DNA from: CAWKGV01 sp963849305
GTDB taxonomy: Bacteria > Pseudomonadota > Alphaproteobacteria > Acetobacterales > Acetobacteraceae
Length of the DNA: 64,000 nt
Direction of reading: 5' to 3'
Assembly (NCBI GenBank): GCA_963849305.1
Contig: CAWKGV010000010.1
Location: 62,001 to 126,000 of the forward strand
The position numbers and the translations under genes were made by a program. Positions 26,094 to 34,596 of this stretch are shown piece after piece; position 1 is the first letter of the stretch; each line of letters starts with the position of its first letter. The notes beneath the pieces are model-generated. The model ran no database searches, was not told the origin of the DNA, and saw only the letters and a program-made list of their open reading frames with translations.

Positions 26094-26140
26094 GCAGCGA
26101 CATTTCTATCGGGGACGGGTGTGACGTTTCTATCGGGGGC
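26094..26140 (-). repeat. Right-end double repeat of the ISNCY-like element
   Basis: Inner gcgacatttctatcgggga (26097-26115) and outer gtgacgtttctatcggggg (26121-26139), a near-direct repeat about 24 bases apart and an inverted match to the left end. Confidence 0.65.
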
Positions 26141-26813
26141 TTACACCCCAAAGCCGCAGAATCCGCACATATGGAAAGTCAGACTTGGTCTTTGAACAAT
26201 TCGGCAAGCAATGCAGAGCTTCAGCTTTTAATGGGGGCGGTGCGGTAACATGGTGATTGTATCGTGCTGCATCTGGCCCCCAATCAAAGTAAAGGCCGGA
26301 GCGGCCTTCTCTGATGGAATTCGCCGCCTCTTGTGTGACGTTAAGATGAACAACAAAGAGCGATTGTGCTTTGGCTGATCCAGCAGTCGTAGCAAACACG
26401 TCCAAGAGATAGTTGCCGGGAGAAAAGATGACTTGACTCTAAATCAGGAGGGGGTAAGAAATGGTGATTTGTCGCTACGCCTCCCTCGGGGACGTAAAGC
26501 CCGCTTCCTCGGCTCAATTTGTCATCCCCGTAAACCCATATATTGAAATTCTGGCGTGTCTCTCCGTGTCGCAATGAGACAAACATATTCTCGATGATTT
26601 GCCCGCGCTTTCCAGTTGAGTATAGCAGCGTGCGAAAGAAAAAAACCTTTTGATGCCTTCTCCATGCTATAGCGACTGCCGTCTGGCCCGAAATAGATTT
26701 GCGTCGGTTGGGTCATTGCAATTCGTCCTCGCCGAAACAGCGTGACCCAAGCTGTAACTGCCGATACCGCAAGCGCTAAAATGGAAATCGCTAATCCAAC
26801 GATGGCAATCATG
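26130..26813 (-). pseudogene. Membrane-anchored conserved hypothetical, frameshifted
   Basis: Pieces in order: MIAIVGLAISILALAVSAVTAWVTLF (one N-terminal membrane helix) and MTQPTQIYFGPDGSRYSMEKAS; GKRGQIIENMFVSLRHGETR and NFNIWVYGDDKLSRGSGLYV, PEGGVATNHHFLPP; then LLDVFATTAGSAKAQSLFVV and SGLYFDWGPDAARYNHHV. The pattern belongs to a known bacterial family of unknown function with one helix and a beta-rich domain. At least two frameshifts separate the pieces, near 26650 (runs of A and T) and near 26420. The ATG overlaps the recombinase stop (ATGA). The open frame ends with a stop that lies inside the right end of the ISNCY-like element, so the natural C-terminus may have been cut. Confidence 0.6.
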
Positions 26814-27378
26814 TGCCGAGCCTCGAAATCGTCGCCCGGCCCACGTTGTAGCTCTTTCCCAGTTCCTTGAGCGTCGCGCCCTCGGCTCGCCGCCGCCGTG
26901 CTTCCTTCTGCTGCTGCGGCGTGAGCTTCGGCGGGCGACCCATATGCTGACCGCGTGCCTCGGCCCGGTTGCGGCCTTCCGCCGTGCGGGTGCGGATCAA
27001 ATCGCGCTCCACGTCCGCCAGCCCACCGAGAACGGCGACCATCAGCCGCCCGGTGCTGGTCGCGGTGTTGGCCCACGGCTCCGCCAGTGACCGGAACTGC
27101 GCCTTGGCGTCCACGATCTGCTCGACGATCCCGAACAGGTCGAAGGTCGAGCGCGCCAGCCGGTCGATGCGCGTCACCGTCACCACGTCGCCGGGGACAA
27201 TGGCCTTGAGCATCTTGAGAAGCTCCCGCCGGTCGGGCTGCGCGCCCGTCAACTTCTCACGGTAAATCTTGGTGCATCCGGCCTTGCGTAGCTGCTCAAG
27301 CTGCGCGTCAAGGGTCTGCCCGTAGGTGCTGACGCGGGCATAGCCGAGGGTGCGTTTCTGCGGGTGAGCTTCGGTCAT
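26809..27378 (-). CDS. Serine recombinase (resolvase/invertase family)
   Basis: 189 aa. N-terminal catalytic domain: LGYARVSTYGQTLDAQLEQLRKAGC with the nucleophile Ser, then TGAQPDRRELLKMLKAIVPGDVVTVTRIDRLARSTFDL with the RxDRLxRS active-site motif, and GRLMVAVLGGLADVERDLIRTRTAEGRNRA. The C-terminal helix-turn-helix is GATLKELGKSYNVGRATISRL. It has the full length for the Hin/Tn3-resolvase type. The ATG overlaps the nucleotidyltransferase stop by four bases. No matching res or inversion site was recognised. Confidence 0.92.
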   Translation of the reverse strand: MTEAHPQKRTLGYARVSTYGQTLDAQLEQLRKAGCTKIYREKLTGAQPDRRELLKMLKAIVPGDVVTVTRIDRLARSTFDLFGIVEQIVDAKAQFRSLAEPWANTATSTGRLMVAVLGGLADVERDLIRTRTAEGRNRAEARGQHMGRPPKLTPQQQKEARRRRAEGATLKELGKSYNVGRATISRLGT

Positions 27379-27929
27379 ATCTTACGGGAAGCGTAAGCCA
27401 TTGACAAAACGGGGTCACACTGATTAGGGCCGTCCGGTTCCGGGGTCTTTTTTTTTGCGGGGCGCGACACTTGGTCTGCCGCCGCTTTGCGAATGGCGTC
27501 CACATCCGCGATATCCTGTGGTCGCCCTGCTGCCAGCTTGGCCGCTATAAGGTCGTCGGCTGAAATGAAATTCGCCTTCAACCCGCTCGTTGGGTCAACC
27601 ACAGTTTCAACGCGCTTCTGCCATGCCGCGTCAAAATCGACGCCCGGAATGTCGGGAAGGATATCGATCCCGCGTGGGTCACGTCCAAAGCGGAAGAAAC
27701 TGTTGCAGTCGGTAAAATCCTCCGGGCGAATGCCTTGGAGCGCGGCACCAAACTCGGCAAGAGCGGCATACGTCGCGCGCGCATTGGCGGGGTCGGGTCT
27801 TATGAAAAAATCGATGTCCTTGGTAAAGCGGGGCTGCGCATGCAGGATGACGGCGTAGCCTCCGACAATGAGGTATTTAACGCCATGGGCATGGAAGGCG
27901 GACAAAAGGTCTTTGTAGTCTTGGTTCAT
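27375..27929 (-). CDS. MNT/AbiEii-like nucleotidyltransferase
   Basis: 184 aa, with the first 140 forming a minimal nucleotidyltransferase domain: HGVKYLIVGGYAVILHAQPRFTKDIDFFIRPDPANA carries the GG and the D-x-D metal motif, followed by RGIDILPDIPGVDFDAAW and FISADDLIAAKLAAGRPQDIADVDAIRKA. This fits a group of small nucleotidyltransferases found with short partner proteins, often toxin-antitoxin-like or defence-associated. The C-terminal tail (KKKTPEPDGPNQCDPVL) is unrelated low-complexity. Overlaps the upstream partner by 53 bases and the downstream recombinase by four. Confidence 0.85.
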   Translation of the reverse strand: MNQDYKDLLSAFHAHGVKYLIVGGYAVILHAQPRFTKDIDFFIRPDPANARATYAALAEFGAALQGIRPEDFTDCNSFFRFGRDPRGIDILPDIPGVDFDAAWQKRVETVVDPTSGLKANFISADDLIAAKLAAGRPQDIADVDAIRKAAADQVSRPAKKKTPEPDGPNQCDPVLSMAYASRKI

Positions 27930-28089
27930 CCGGCTGCGCCTTCCAACCTTTAAGGGCGTAGGCCGTCTCGATCAGTTCTTCAACTGCATCTAGCCGCTCA
28001 TGCCCGGGCCGACTTTGCCAGTATCGATATTCGTCAGCCTTCATTTCATCGAGGCTGCTATACCTCCGCGCGGTCGGTTCTTCTGCCAT
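27877..28089 (-). CDS. Small partner protein of the nucleotidyltransferase
   Basis: 70 aa: RRYSSLDEMKADEYRYWQSRPGHERLDAVEELIETAYAL and DEPRLQRPFVRL. The combination of A/DE.Y/WxSRPxxERLxAVE and a terminal PRLQR is a short family repeatedly found directly upstream of such nucleotidyltransferases, probably as antitoxin or cofactor. Its C-terminal coding region overlaps the nucleotidyltransferase start. Function is inference from pairing. Confidence 0.75.
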   Translation of the reverse strand: MAEEPTARRYSSLDEMKADEYRYWQSRPGHERLDAVEELIETAYALKGWKAQPDEPRLQRPFVRLPCPWR

Positions 28090-28504
28090 CCCCTATTTAT
28101 AGCATACAAAGTCTCCTTGCGGCAACGACAAGCCCTAGGCCACGCCGTTAACCAAAACCGATCTCCGTTGTTCAGGGTGATGAGCGGACTTTTGCTCAAT
28201 GGTTCTGATCTCCCTTGCCTCTTGCTGCTCTGCGCGCCTCACACCGCCAGGCCGTTCGCGGAACGTGACGTAGACCGGAGAGCCGCGTTGCATAGGCCGT
28301 AGAATTCGCATACACTTATTAATGGTACTAATGAATGCAGTGCGTCATCGTGTGATTGTAGAGGGCGTATGCATCGGCCTTGGTAGGCCGCGCGAAAGCA
28401 TGCAAGAATACATGCGTAGTTTTCAAGTAGCGCTGCCATGATCCGACACCCGAACCAGTTGCACCGCGAGACCTACAGAATGCGCCGTAGCCGGCGGAAC
28501 CCCC
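28090..28504. other. Intergenic region of about 415 bases
   Basis: No gene I can support. Bases 28290-28340 are AT-rich (cttattaatggtactaatgaatg) and could hold the promoter of the nucleotidyltransferase unit or a boundary of the accessory patch. A 36-codon plus-strand frame (ATG at about 28330, MNAVRHRVIVEGVCIGLGRP and on) has no clear ribosome site and matches nothing I know. Confidence 0.35.
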
Positions 28505-31414
28505 TCAATGAGGTCGGTTCCTCAAAATCGGTGTACTAGGGCTCCAGCATCGCAGGCATCGGAGCCATTGACCCCCGATCTGCTCCCGGACGACAGCCGC
28601 CAGTTCGGCGAAAACGACCGGCTTTTGCAGCACCACGAGTTCCGAAGCTTCGAGCCCGCCGGCCCTATTGCTGTACCCGGACATCAGAACGATCGGCAGA
28701 TCGGGGCAGCGTGCCCGGACTTCCCTCGCAAGCTCCAGTCCGTTCATGCCATCCGGCATGACAATATCACTCAACACAAGATCCACGTGCTCGCCCACGG
28801 CAAGCCAGTCGAGCGCCTTTCGGCCACGATCGACGCTCTCGACCTCATAGCCCATCGCGCTCAGCATCATGGCCGTCGCCTGCATGACCTCGGCATCATC
28901 CTCCACGAGCAGGATCCGGGCGGAGCCGGATGGCGCGCCGTCCGCCGGCTCGCGCAACTGTGCCGAGCGCAGGAGCGGCTTGCGCGTCCGGGGGAGGTAT
29001 AATGCGACCCGGGTTCCGGCGCCGAGTTCGGTCTCGATAACGACATGCCCGCCGGACTGACGGGCAAAGCCATAGACTTGGCTGAGACCAAGGCCCGTGC
29101 CCCGGCCCACGTCCTTGGTCGTGAAGAAGGGCTCGTACACTTTCGGCAGGATGTCGGGCGCGATCCCGGTGCCGGTGTCGCGCAGCGAGATGACCACGAC
29201 CTCGCCAGACAGATCGGCGGATTGAGCGACGGCTCCGGCCTCGATGACCGCGTTGCGGATGTCGATGTCGAACTGGCCACCCATCGGCATGGCATCCCGC
29301 GCGTTGACCGCGAGGTTCAGCAAAGCGATTTCGAGTTCGCCCGGATCGACGTCCACGAGCCAGGCATCATCGGCCATCGACAGCGTCAGCTCGATGTCGC
29401 CGCGCAGCGAGGTCTTCAACATTTCCGCCATTCGCGGGATCTCCACGTGCGGGTCGAGGACGCACGACGCGATGGCCTGGCGGCGGGAGAAGGTGAGCAA
29501 CTGCCGGGTAAGATTGGCGCCGCGTTTTCCCGCGCGGAGAATGTTGTCCAGCAACTGCGGGACACGATCGGCAGGCCGCCGCCGCGCCATCTCGGCATTG
29601 CCCATGATGACAGCCAAGAGATTGTTGAAGTCGTGCGCGATCCCGCCGGTGAGTTGACCAAGCGCCTCGATCCTTTGGACCCGGCGCAAGGCCGCCTCCG
29701 TCTGCAGGCGCTCCTCGATCTCCGCCCGAAGCCGCTGGTTCGCCAGCTCCAGCTCGCGCGTTCGTTCGTCAACCAGCGTCTTGATCCGATGGGTATGTCC
29801 GGTCGCCAGCATCAGCAACGCGCCGAGCAGGCTGGTGCTGAGCAGGCCCGCGGCCAGCACGGCCCAGCTCTGCCAGGCGCGATGGCTCGCCAGATAGGCC
29901 GGCGTGGGCGCGGTGGCGATCTCATAGCGGCGGCTGCCGAAGTCAATTGCCCTGCGGAAGGCGGCCGTCCGCCCCGTGGCTGGGAGGCTGTCGTACAGGA
30001 CTTCCCGGGCCGCCAAGTCGATGAGCCGGACGCCGAACATCGCCTTCTCGGGTGCCAGCAGTTCCTCCATGAAGGTGCCGATGCGCAACACGATCAGGAC
30101 CACGCCAGCGCCGTTCGGGCCGTCTGACACGGCGCGCATGAGAAGCACACCGGCCTGCTCGCCATGTTCCTGCACGAGCCGGATCGGCGCCGTCGCGACA
30201 ACACGACCGCTGGCCACGGTCGCGGCCACCGCCTGCTGGCGATTGGGGGTCGAGAGCAGGTCCAATCCCAGGGCTGGCTCGTTTCCCCGTAGCGGCTGGA
30301 CGTAGGTGACCGGAAAATATCGCGCACGATCTCCGGCCAGCTGCGGCTTTCCGTCGGCCCCCGGCTCGCGGATGGCGAACCCTGGCAACTCCCCTTGCTG
30401 GGCGGCCACGAACGCTGCCGCTTGCGACGCATCGACGCGCGGCGCCCATTCGACCGCTTGAATCGTCGGGAACCGCTGCAGCAGGTTCTGCACCAGGATG
30501 GCGAAATCCGGCCGCGACAGTGGTGCGGGAAGACTGAAGGATCGCTGCAACTGCTCGAGGAAGACCTCTTGCTCGCCGAAGCGGGTGCGCAGCTGGTCAG
30601 CCGCTTGCTGCGAAAGAATGCGGAACTCCAACAGGGACTGCTCGTGTTCCCACAGGCTGACCTGAACGAAGATCGTGACGAAGAGCCCGAACAACAGCAG
30701 CATCGGCATGGCCACCGGCCAGGCACGAGCCCGCCACAATGTTCGTGGCTCACCGAGAAGGACCAACATGAGCGGCAACACCACGAGCACGCCGAGCGTG
30801 TCGCCGGTCCACCAGGCCACCCAACTGGTCACAAGATCTGGCAAACCAACGATGCCGAGAGCGACGAGACCGGCTAAGGAAAGGCTCGCACTCGTCAGAC
30901 AGCAGATTGGTGTCAGCACGAGAAAACGGGCGAGATCGCGAGCCGTGTCGAGTGGTGCCGGATACCCGACCGCACGGCGTAGCGCCCAGCCTCCGAGGGC
31001 GGCTTGTACCGTCGAGCCGATGGCGATCACCAGGGCCGCGGCGACCCCGTCCAGGTCGAGTTGGTGGTTAGCCGAGTAGCCGGTCCAAATGTTGAGCAGG
31101 AAGGCGCCGGCGAAGCACGCCGGCAGCGTGCGTCGGCCGCCGATCAGCATGGCCGAGACGGCCAGGCCCGCCGGCGGGAAGATGCCGGATGCGTAGCCTG
31201 GCGGGACAGCCAGCATGAGCCCGCACTTGCCGCTGATCAGATAGGCCAGTGTCAACGACAGGTGGGGCGGCAACATCCGCCATGCCGCTGGCGACAGAAG
31301 GCTATTTCGTCGCGGCTCGCGTTGAGGCGCTGATCCAGCCTTCAATGACACGGTCCGATGCAAAGCCCGGAGGAAACGCCCGAGATCATTACGACGTAGA
31401 TGTCTGTTAGTCAA
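28505..31414 (-). CDS. Hybrid sensor histidine kinase (MASE1-CHASE-HisKA-HATPase-REC)
   Basis: 969 aa membrane-bound sensor. Residues about 50-260 are a MASE1-type multi-helix domain (KCGLMLAVPPGYASGIFPPAGLA; LDTARDLARFLVLTPI). Residues about 260-520 form a periplasmic CHASE domain (FLEQLQRSFSLP, IQAVEWAPRVDAS, YFPVTYVQP), closed by a further helix. A coiled coil (ELELANQRLRAEIEERL) leads to the HisKA box GGIAHDFNNLLAVIMGNAEMA, then HATPase motifs LLNLAVNARDAMP, DTGTGIAPD, FFTTKDVGRGTGLGL. The C-terminal receiver has ILLVEDD, LVLSDIVMPDG (phospho-Asp) and LQKPV. It is one long unit with no cognate regulator adjacent; signal unknown. Confidence 0.92.
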   Translation of the reverse strand: MTNRHLRRNDLGRFLRALHRTVSLKAGSAPQREPRRNSLLSPAAWRMLPPHLSLTLAYLISGKCGLMLAVPPGYASGIFPPAGLAVSAMLIGGRRTLPACFAGAFLLNIWTGYSANHQLDLDGVAAALVIAIGSTVQAALGGWALRRAVGYPAPLDTARDLARFLVLTPICCLTSASLSLAGLVALGIVGLPDLVTSWVAWWTGDTLGVLVVLPLMLVLLGEPRTLWRARAWPVAMPMLLLFGLFVTIFVQVSLWEHEQSLLEFRILSQQAADQLRTRFGEQEVFLEQLQRSFSLPAPLSRPDFAILVQNLLQRFPTIQAVEWAPRVDASQAAAFVAAQQGELPGFAIREPGADGKPQLAGDRARYFPVTYVQPLRGNEPALGLDLLSTPNRQQAVAATVASGRVVATAPIRLVQEHGEQAGVLLMRAVSDGPNGAGVVLIVLRIGTFMEELLAPEKAMFGVRLIDLAAREVLYDSLPATGRTAAFRRAIDFGSRRYEIATAPTPAYLASHRAWQSWAVLAAGLLSTSLLGALLMLATGHTHRIKTLVDERTRELELANQRLRAEIEERLQTEAALRRVQRIEALGQLTGGIAHDFNNLLAVIMGNAEMARRRPADRVPQLLDNILRAGKRGANLTRQLLTFSRRQAIASCVLDPHVEIPRMAEMLKTSLRGDIELTLSMADDAWLVDVDPGELEIALLNLAVNARDAMPMGGQFDIDIRNAVIEAGAVAQSADLSGEVVVISLRDTGTGIAPDILPKVYEPFFTTKDVGRGTGLGLSQVYGFARQSGGHVVIETELGAGTRVALYLPRTRKPLLRSAQLREPADGAPSGSARILLVEDDAEVMQATAMMLSAMGYEVESVDRGRKALDWLAVGEHVDLVLSDIVMPDGMNGLELAREVRARCPDLPIVLMSGYSNRAGGLEASELVVLQKPVVFAELAAVVREQIGGQWLRCLRCWSPSTPILRNRPH

Positions 31415-31482
31415 GAGAGGTAAATGCGGTGATGGCGTTGCCTCGCGCCGTCCGAAATGATTGGTTAGTCGCTTTTCTTGAG

Positions 31483-32415
31483 CTAAGTCGGTGCGCGCAA
31501 CGGCTCGGTTTCGTGAAAGCGGCTGAAGTCGATCGCGCGACGCCCGTCGGCCGTGTACCCGAAGATGTCCACGAAGCTGCGATCCCAGAGGATCTCGTCC
31601 GGTTGATAGGAGTAGCGGGCGTGGATGGTTTGGGACATCGTTTCATCCAGGCCGGTACCTGTGACCACGATCTCGGCCCCGCTGGCGACGAGACTCTGGG
31701 GCGTGGCGCCCCAGAGCGGGCTGTCCCGGTCGATCGTGTGCAACAGGGTGAACGACAACGCGAAGATCGGGGAGCGCGCTCGGGCAAGTCTCAAATCGTG
31801 GAAGCGTCGCATGATCTTTCCCTCCGCCGTGCTCTCGTCGCGCACCAGCGTGAGCGTGACTTCGGCTTGCAGAATTTGGTTGCGCCGTTCGTTCGCCATA
31901 CGCAAGGATAGTGTCGGGACGCCATCATGAGGCGCAATGATCGCCCACCGGCTGAACATGACGCGCGCGGTCGGGCGGGAGACTCGGGCGAACATCAGGC
32001 CGGTGGTCAGGGTCAGGAGCAGCAGCCCGAACAGCGTCTCCATGGTCATCAGGGCATTGGCGTAAATCGTCTGTGGCGCCAGTTGGCCGTATCCGATGGT
32101 TGCCATGGTCTGCACACTGAAAAAGAACGCATCGGAAAAGACACCGGGGCGAGCACCGTTGATCGCGCCGGGTTGCAGATAATAGAGCATGGCGAAAGCA
32201 CCATTGGCTCCCAGGTAAACTGCCGCCGCGGCGAGCAGGAATAGTTGCCAGCGCGCCGTAAGCGCATGGTGGTACAAATCGCCCCACCAGTTCGTGTGCG
32301 GGCCAACTCGCAATATGCTTTTCTCCCCGCGTCGCGGAACCATTCGCAGCGCAGGGGCGGTGCTGCTCTCCGGCGGGTTAGGCAACAGGGTTGCGGGGCG
32401 TCGATTCAGGGCCAT
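31483..32415 (-). CDS. Inward-rectifier-type (KirBac) potassium channel
   Basis: 310 aa with two membrane helices around a pore: WQLFLLAAAAVYLGANGAFAMLYYL, pore helix FSDAFFFSVQTMATIGYGQLAP with selectivity filter TIGYG, and ALMTMETLFGLLLLTLTTGLMFARVSRPTARVMFS. The cytoplasmic immunoglobulin-like domain follows (WAIIAPHDGVPTLSLRMANERRNQILQAEVTLTLVRDE, HARYSYQPDEILWDRSFVDIF), as in KirBac channels. The N-terminal 22 residues before MVPRRGEK may not be translated: ATG 32415 lies only 12 bases from the divergent YcaQ-like start, and 32349 would leave room for promoters. Confidence 0.92.
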   Translation of the reverse strand: MALNRRPATLLPNPPESSTAPALRMVPRRGEKSILRVGPHTNWWGDLYHHALTARWQLFLLAAAAVYLGANGAFAMLYYLQPGAINGARPGVFSDAFFFSVQTMATIGYGQLAPQTIYANALMTMETLFGLLLLTLTTGLMFARVSRPTARVMFSRWAIIAPHDGVPTLSLRMANERRNQILQAEVTLTLVRDESTAEGKIMRRFHDLRLARARSPIFALSFTLLHTIDRDSPLWGATPQSLVASGAEIVVTGTGLDETMSQTIHARYSYQPDEILWDRSFVDIFGYTADGRRAIDFSRFHETEPLRAPT

Positions 32416-32427
32416 GGAAACCTCCCG

Positions 32428-33660
32428 ATGACGGAGAAGCTAACACTCGCCGAGGCCAGACGGATCGCGCTGGCGGCGCAAGGGTTCATGGACCCGCGAC
32501 CGCCGGGGATGATCCATCGCCGCCATATTCGGCGCGTCCTGGGCCGCATCGGCCTGGTGCAGATCAATTCAGTGAGCGTGCTGGCCCGCGCGCATTACCT
32601 GCCGTTGTTCTCCCGGCTGGGTCCCTATCCGCGCGGCTTGCTTGACAGCATGGCCTGGGCGCGGCCGCGAGGCCTGTTCGAATACCGGGCGCACGAAGCC
32701 TCGCTCTTGCCGGTCGAGCTGCATCCGCTGCTGCGCTGGCGCATGGCTCGCGCCGAACGGCTTGAGGGAGTTTACAACGGGTTGGCGCAGTTCGTGCGCG
32801 AGCGCCGCACCTATATCGACGGCGTGCTCGCCGAGGTCGTCCGGCGCGGCAAGCTGGCCGCCTCGGACTTGGAGGGCCCGACCGGAACCGGCGGTTGGTG
32901 GGGCTGGAGCGAGCCGAAGCGCGCGCTCGAATGGTTGTTCTGGGCCGGCAAGGTGACCGCCGCCTCGCGCCGCGGGTTCGAGCGGCTCTACGACCTGCCC
33001 GAACGGGTGCTGCCGGCCGCCGTACTCGCCCTGCCCTCCCCGGAACCCGCCGATGCCCAGCGCGACCTGCTGCGGATCGCCGCGCGCGCACTCGGGGTGG
33101 CGACGGCCCGCGACCTGCGCGATTATTTCCGGCTCGATCCCGCGGACAGCAAGCCGCGCCTGGCGGAGCTGGTCGAGGCGGGCGAACTTGTCCCCGCTTC
33201 GGTCGAGGGCTGGACGCAGCCTGCCTATATGCATGTCGGCGCGCGCCGGCCGAGGCAGGTGGAAGCGCGGGCTCTGCTCGCTCCTTTCGATCCGCTGGTT
33301 TGGGAACGGTCGCGGGCGGAGCGGCTGTTCGGCTTCCGTTACCGGCTGGAGATCTACACCCCGGCCGAGAAGCGGATGCATGGCTACTACGTCCTGCCGT
33401 TCCTGCTGGGTGATCGCCTGGTCGCCCGCGTGGACCTCAAGGCCGACCGGCGGACGGGCGCGCTGCTCGTCCTCGCGGCGCATGGCGAGCCCGATCGTCC
33501 GTCGCACACTGCCCCGGCCCTGGCCGAGGTGTTGCGCGCCATGGCGGGATGGCTGGGGCTGGAGCGGGTCGAGGTCCGTCAGCACGGCGATCTGGCGACC
33601 GCGCTCCGCCAGGCGGCCCCATCGGCGCGATTGCCGGCCGACAGTTCGCAGCTTGATTAG
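32428..33660 (+). CDS. YcaQ-like winged-helix DNA-repair protein (HTH_42)
   Basis: 410 aa from ATG 32428. E. coli YcaQ is a glycosylase that unhooks DNA interstrand crosslinks. Family motifs: RRIALAAQGF..RPPGMIHRRHIRRVLGRIGLVQINSVSVLARAHYLPLFSRLGPYPR, then LFEYRAHEASLLP, W.MARAERLEG, KRALEWLFWAGKVTAASRRGFERLYDLPERVLP, and LLAPFDPLVWERSRAERLFGFRYRLEIYTPAEKRMHGYYVLPFLLGDRLVARVDLKADR. All are characteristic. The usual catalytic QxD/QxQ position reads Q-I-N here, so activity may differ. The frame is open to 32245 but the extra residues overlap the Kir gene and are not family-like. Confidence 0.88.
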   Translation: MTEKLTLAEARRIALAAQGFMDPRPPGMIHRRHIRRVLGRIGLVQINSVSVLARAHYLPLFSRLGPYPRGLLDSMAWARPRGLFEYRAHEASLLPVELHPLLRWRMARAERLEGVYNGLAQFVRERRTYIDGVLAEVVRRGKLAASDLEGPTGTGGWWGWSEPKRALEWLFWAGKVTAASRRGFERLYDLPERVLPAAVLALPSPEPADAQRDLLRIAARALGVATARDLRDYFRLDPADSKPRLAELVEAGELVPASVEGWTQPAYMHVGARRPRQVEARALLAPFDPLVWERSRAERLFGFRYRLEIYTPAEKRMHGYYVLPFLLGDRLVARVDLKADRRTGALLVLAAHGEPDRPSHTAPALAEVLRAMAGWLGLERVEVRQHGDLATALRQAAPSARLPADSSQLD

Positions 33661-34412
33661 CCCGCCAGGTAAGCTCGGATAAAGAACCCGGTGGTGATCC
33701 CGGCAGTGCAGCACAACGTCAGAACCCGCGTGACGGCAGATGGCACGATCCGACCGAGGCGGGCGCCTGCAAAGCCGCCGATCGCGCCGCCCCCAAGCAT
33801 TACGAGCGTTTGCGGCCACCAGACCGCGCCGGCCAAGGCGAAGGCGAGCACTGCGATTGTGTTCGCGGCGCTGACCAGGAGCGTGCGTGGCCCGTTCAAC
33901 GCCTTGAGGTCGCTCTCGCCAAGCAGACCCCAGAACGCCACCATCATGAGGCCAACCGCCCCGCCGAAGTAGCCGCCGTAAGCGCCAAGCACGAACTGCA
34001 CCAGCAGCACGGGAGCAATCCGGACACGGACATGCCCTCGTAACGCGGAACCGATGCTACGGCCGAACGCGAGCGCGAGCGTGGCCAGAAGGAGCAGCCA
34101 GGGCAGGATTTGGTTGAAGGCCGAGGCCGGGGTCGAGAGCAGCAGGAGACTTCCGGCCAGTCCGCCTGCCACCGTTACGGCCAGCAGCCGGTGCATCCCG
34201 ATCCCGCACACCGACCCGAGCCGGTCGTTATAGGTCCAGGCACTCGCCAACCCGCCCGGATAGAGCGCGACCGTGCTCGACGCATTCGCCTGAACCGAAG
34301 GCACGCCGGCCGCGATTAGCGCCGGCAGCGTGATGAATGAGCCGCCGCCCGCGAGTGCGTTCATGGCACCCGCGAGCAGACCAGCACAGGATAGCAGCGG
34401 CAGGTGGTGCAT
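33657..34412 (-). CDS. TauE/SafE (TSUP) family transporter
   Basis: 251 aa with about eight membrane segments, in the family that exports sulfite, sulfoacetate and other organic anions. Duplicated family motifs: AGAMNALAGGGSFITLPALIAAGVPSVQANASSTVAL in the first half and LGAYGGYFGGAVGLMMVAF and GGGAIGGFAGARLGRIVP in the second. It converges with the YcaQ-like gene, overlapping by four bases, and is divergent to the MmgE/PrpD gene across 184 bases. Substrate unknown. Confidence 0.88.
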   Translation of the reverse strand: MHHLPLLSCAGLLAGAMNALAGGGSFITLPALIAAGVPSVQANASSTVALYPGGLASAWTYNDRLGSVCGIGMHRLLAVTVAGGLAGSLLLLSTPASAFNQILPWLLLLATLALAFGRSIGSALRGHVRVRIAPVLLVQFVLGAYGGYFGGAVGLMMVAFWGLLGESDLKALNGPRTLLVSAANTIAVLAFALAGAVWWPQTLVMLGGGAIGGFAGARLGRIVPSAVTRVLTLCCTAGITTGFFIRAYLAG

Positions 34413-34596
34413 AGGCGATGATGCGCAGCCCCAATTGCCGGCACAATGGGTGTCCGTTGGCCCCGCGCGGGGTGAAAGTCTGCTGGGGCCATAAGCCGAC
34501 GTTCAAACGCAGCCACGACCCGGCATTGGCCTCTGGGGCGGATTGCGCCAGAGTAGGCCAAAGAGAAAACCGGCGGCGGAGAAGGAGATCACGCGG

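Larger units (their letters stand above)
24369..26140 (-). mobile_element. ISNCY-like insertion element
   Basis: Contains one transposase and has related, doubled repeats at both ends. Right end (26140 inward, minus strand): CCCCCGATAGAAACGTCAC then TCCCCGATAGAAATGTCGC. Left end (24369 inward): TCCCCGATTGAAAAGACAC then CCTCGTTAGAAATGTCGC. So each end has two copies of a CCCCGATxGAAAxGTC-type unit about 24 bases apart, probably the transposase-binding sites. No target duplication is clear. The 270 or so bases between the transposase stop and the left repeats hold no gene that I can support. Confidence 0.75.

Noticed and set aside
28239..28439. Minus-strand 66-codon frame considered as a Cys-containing small protein
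   Set aside because: No ribosome site, no conserved features and it spans an AT-rich promoter-like stretch.
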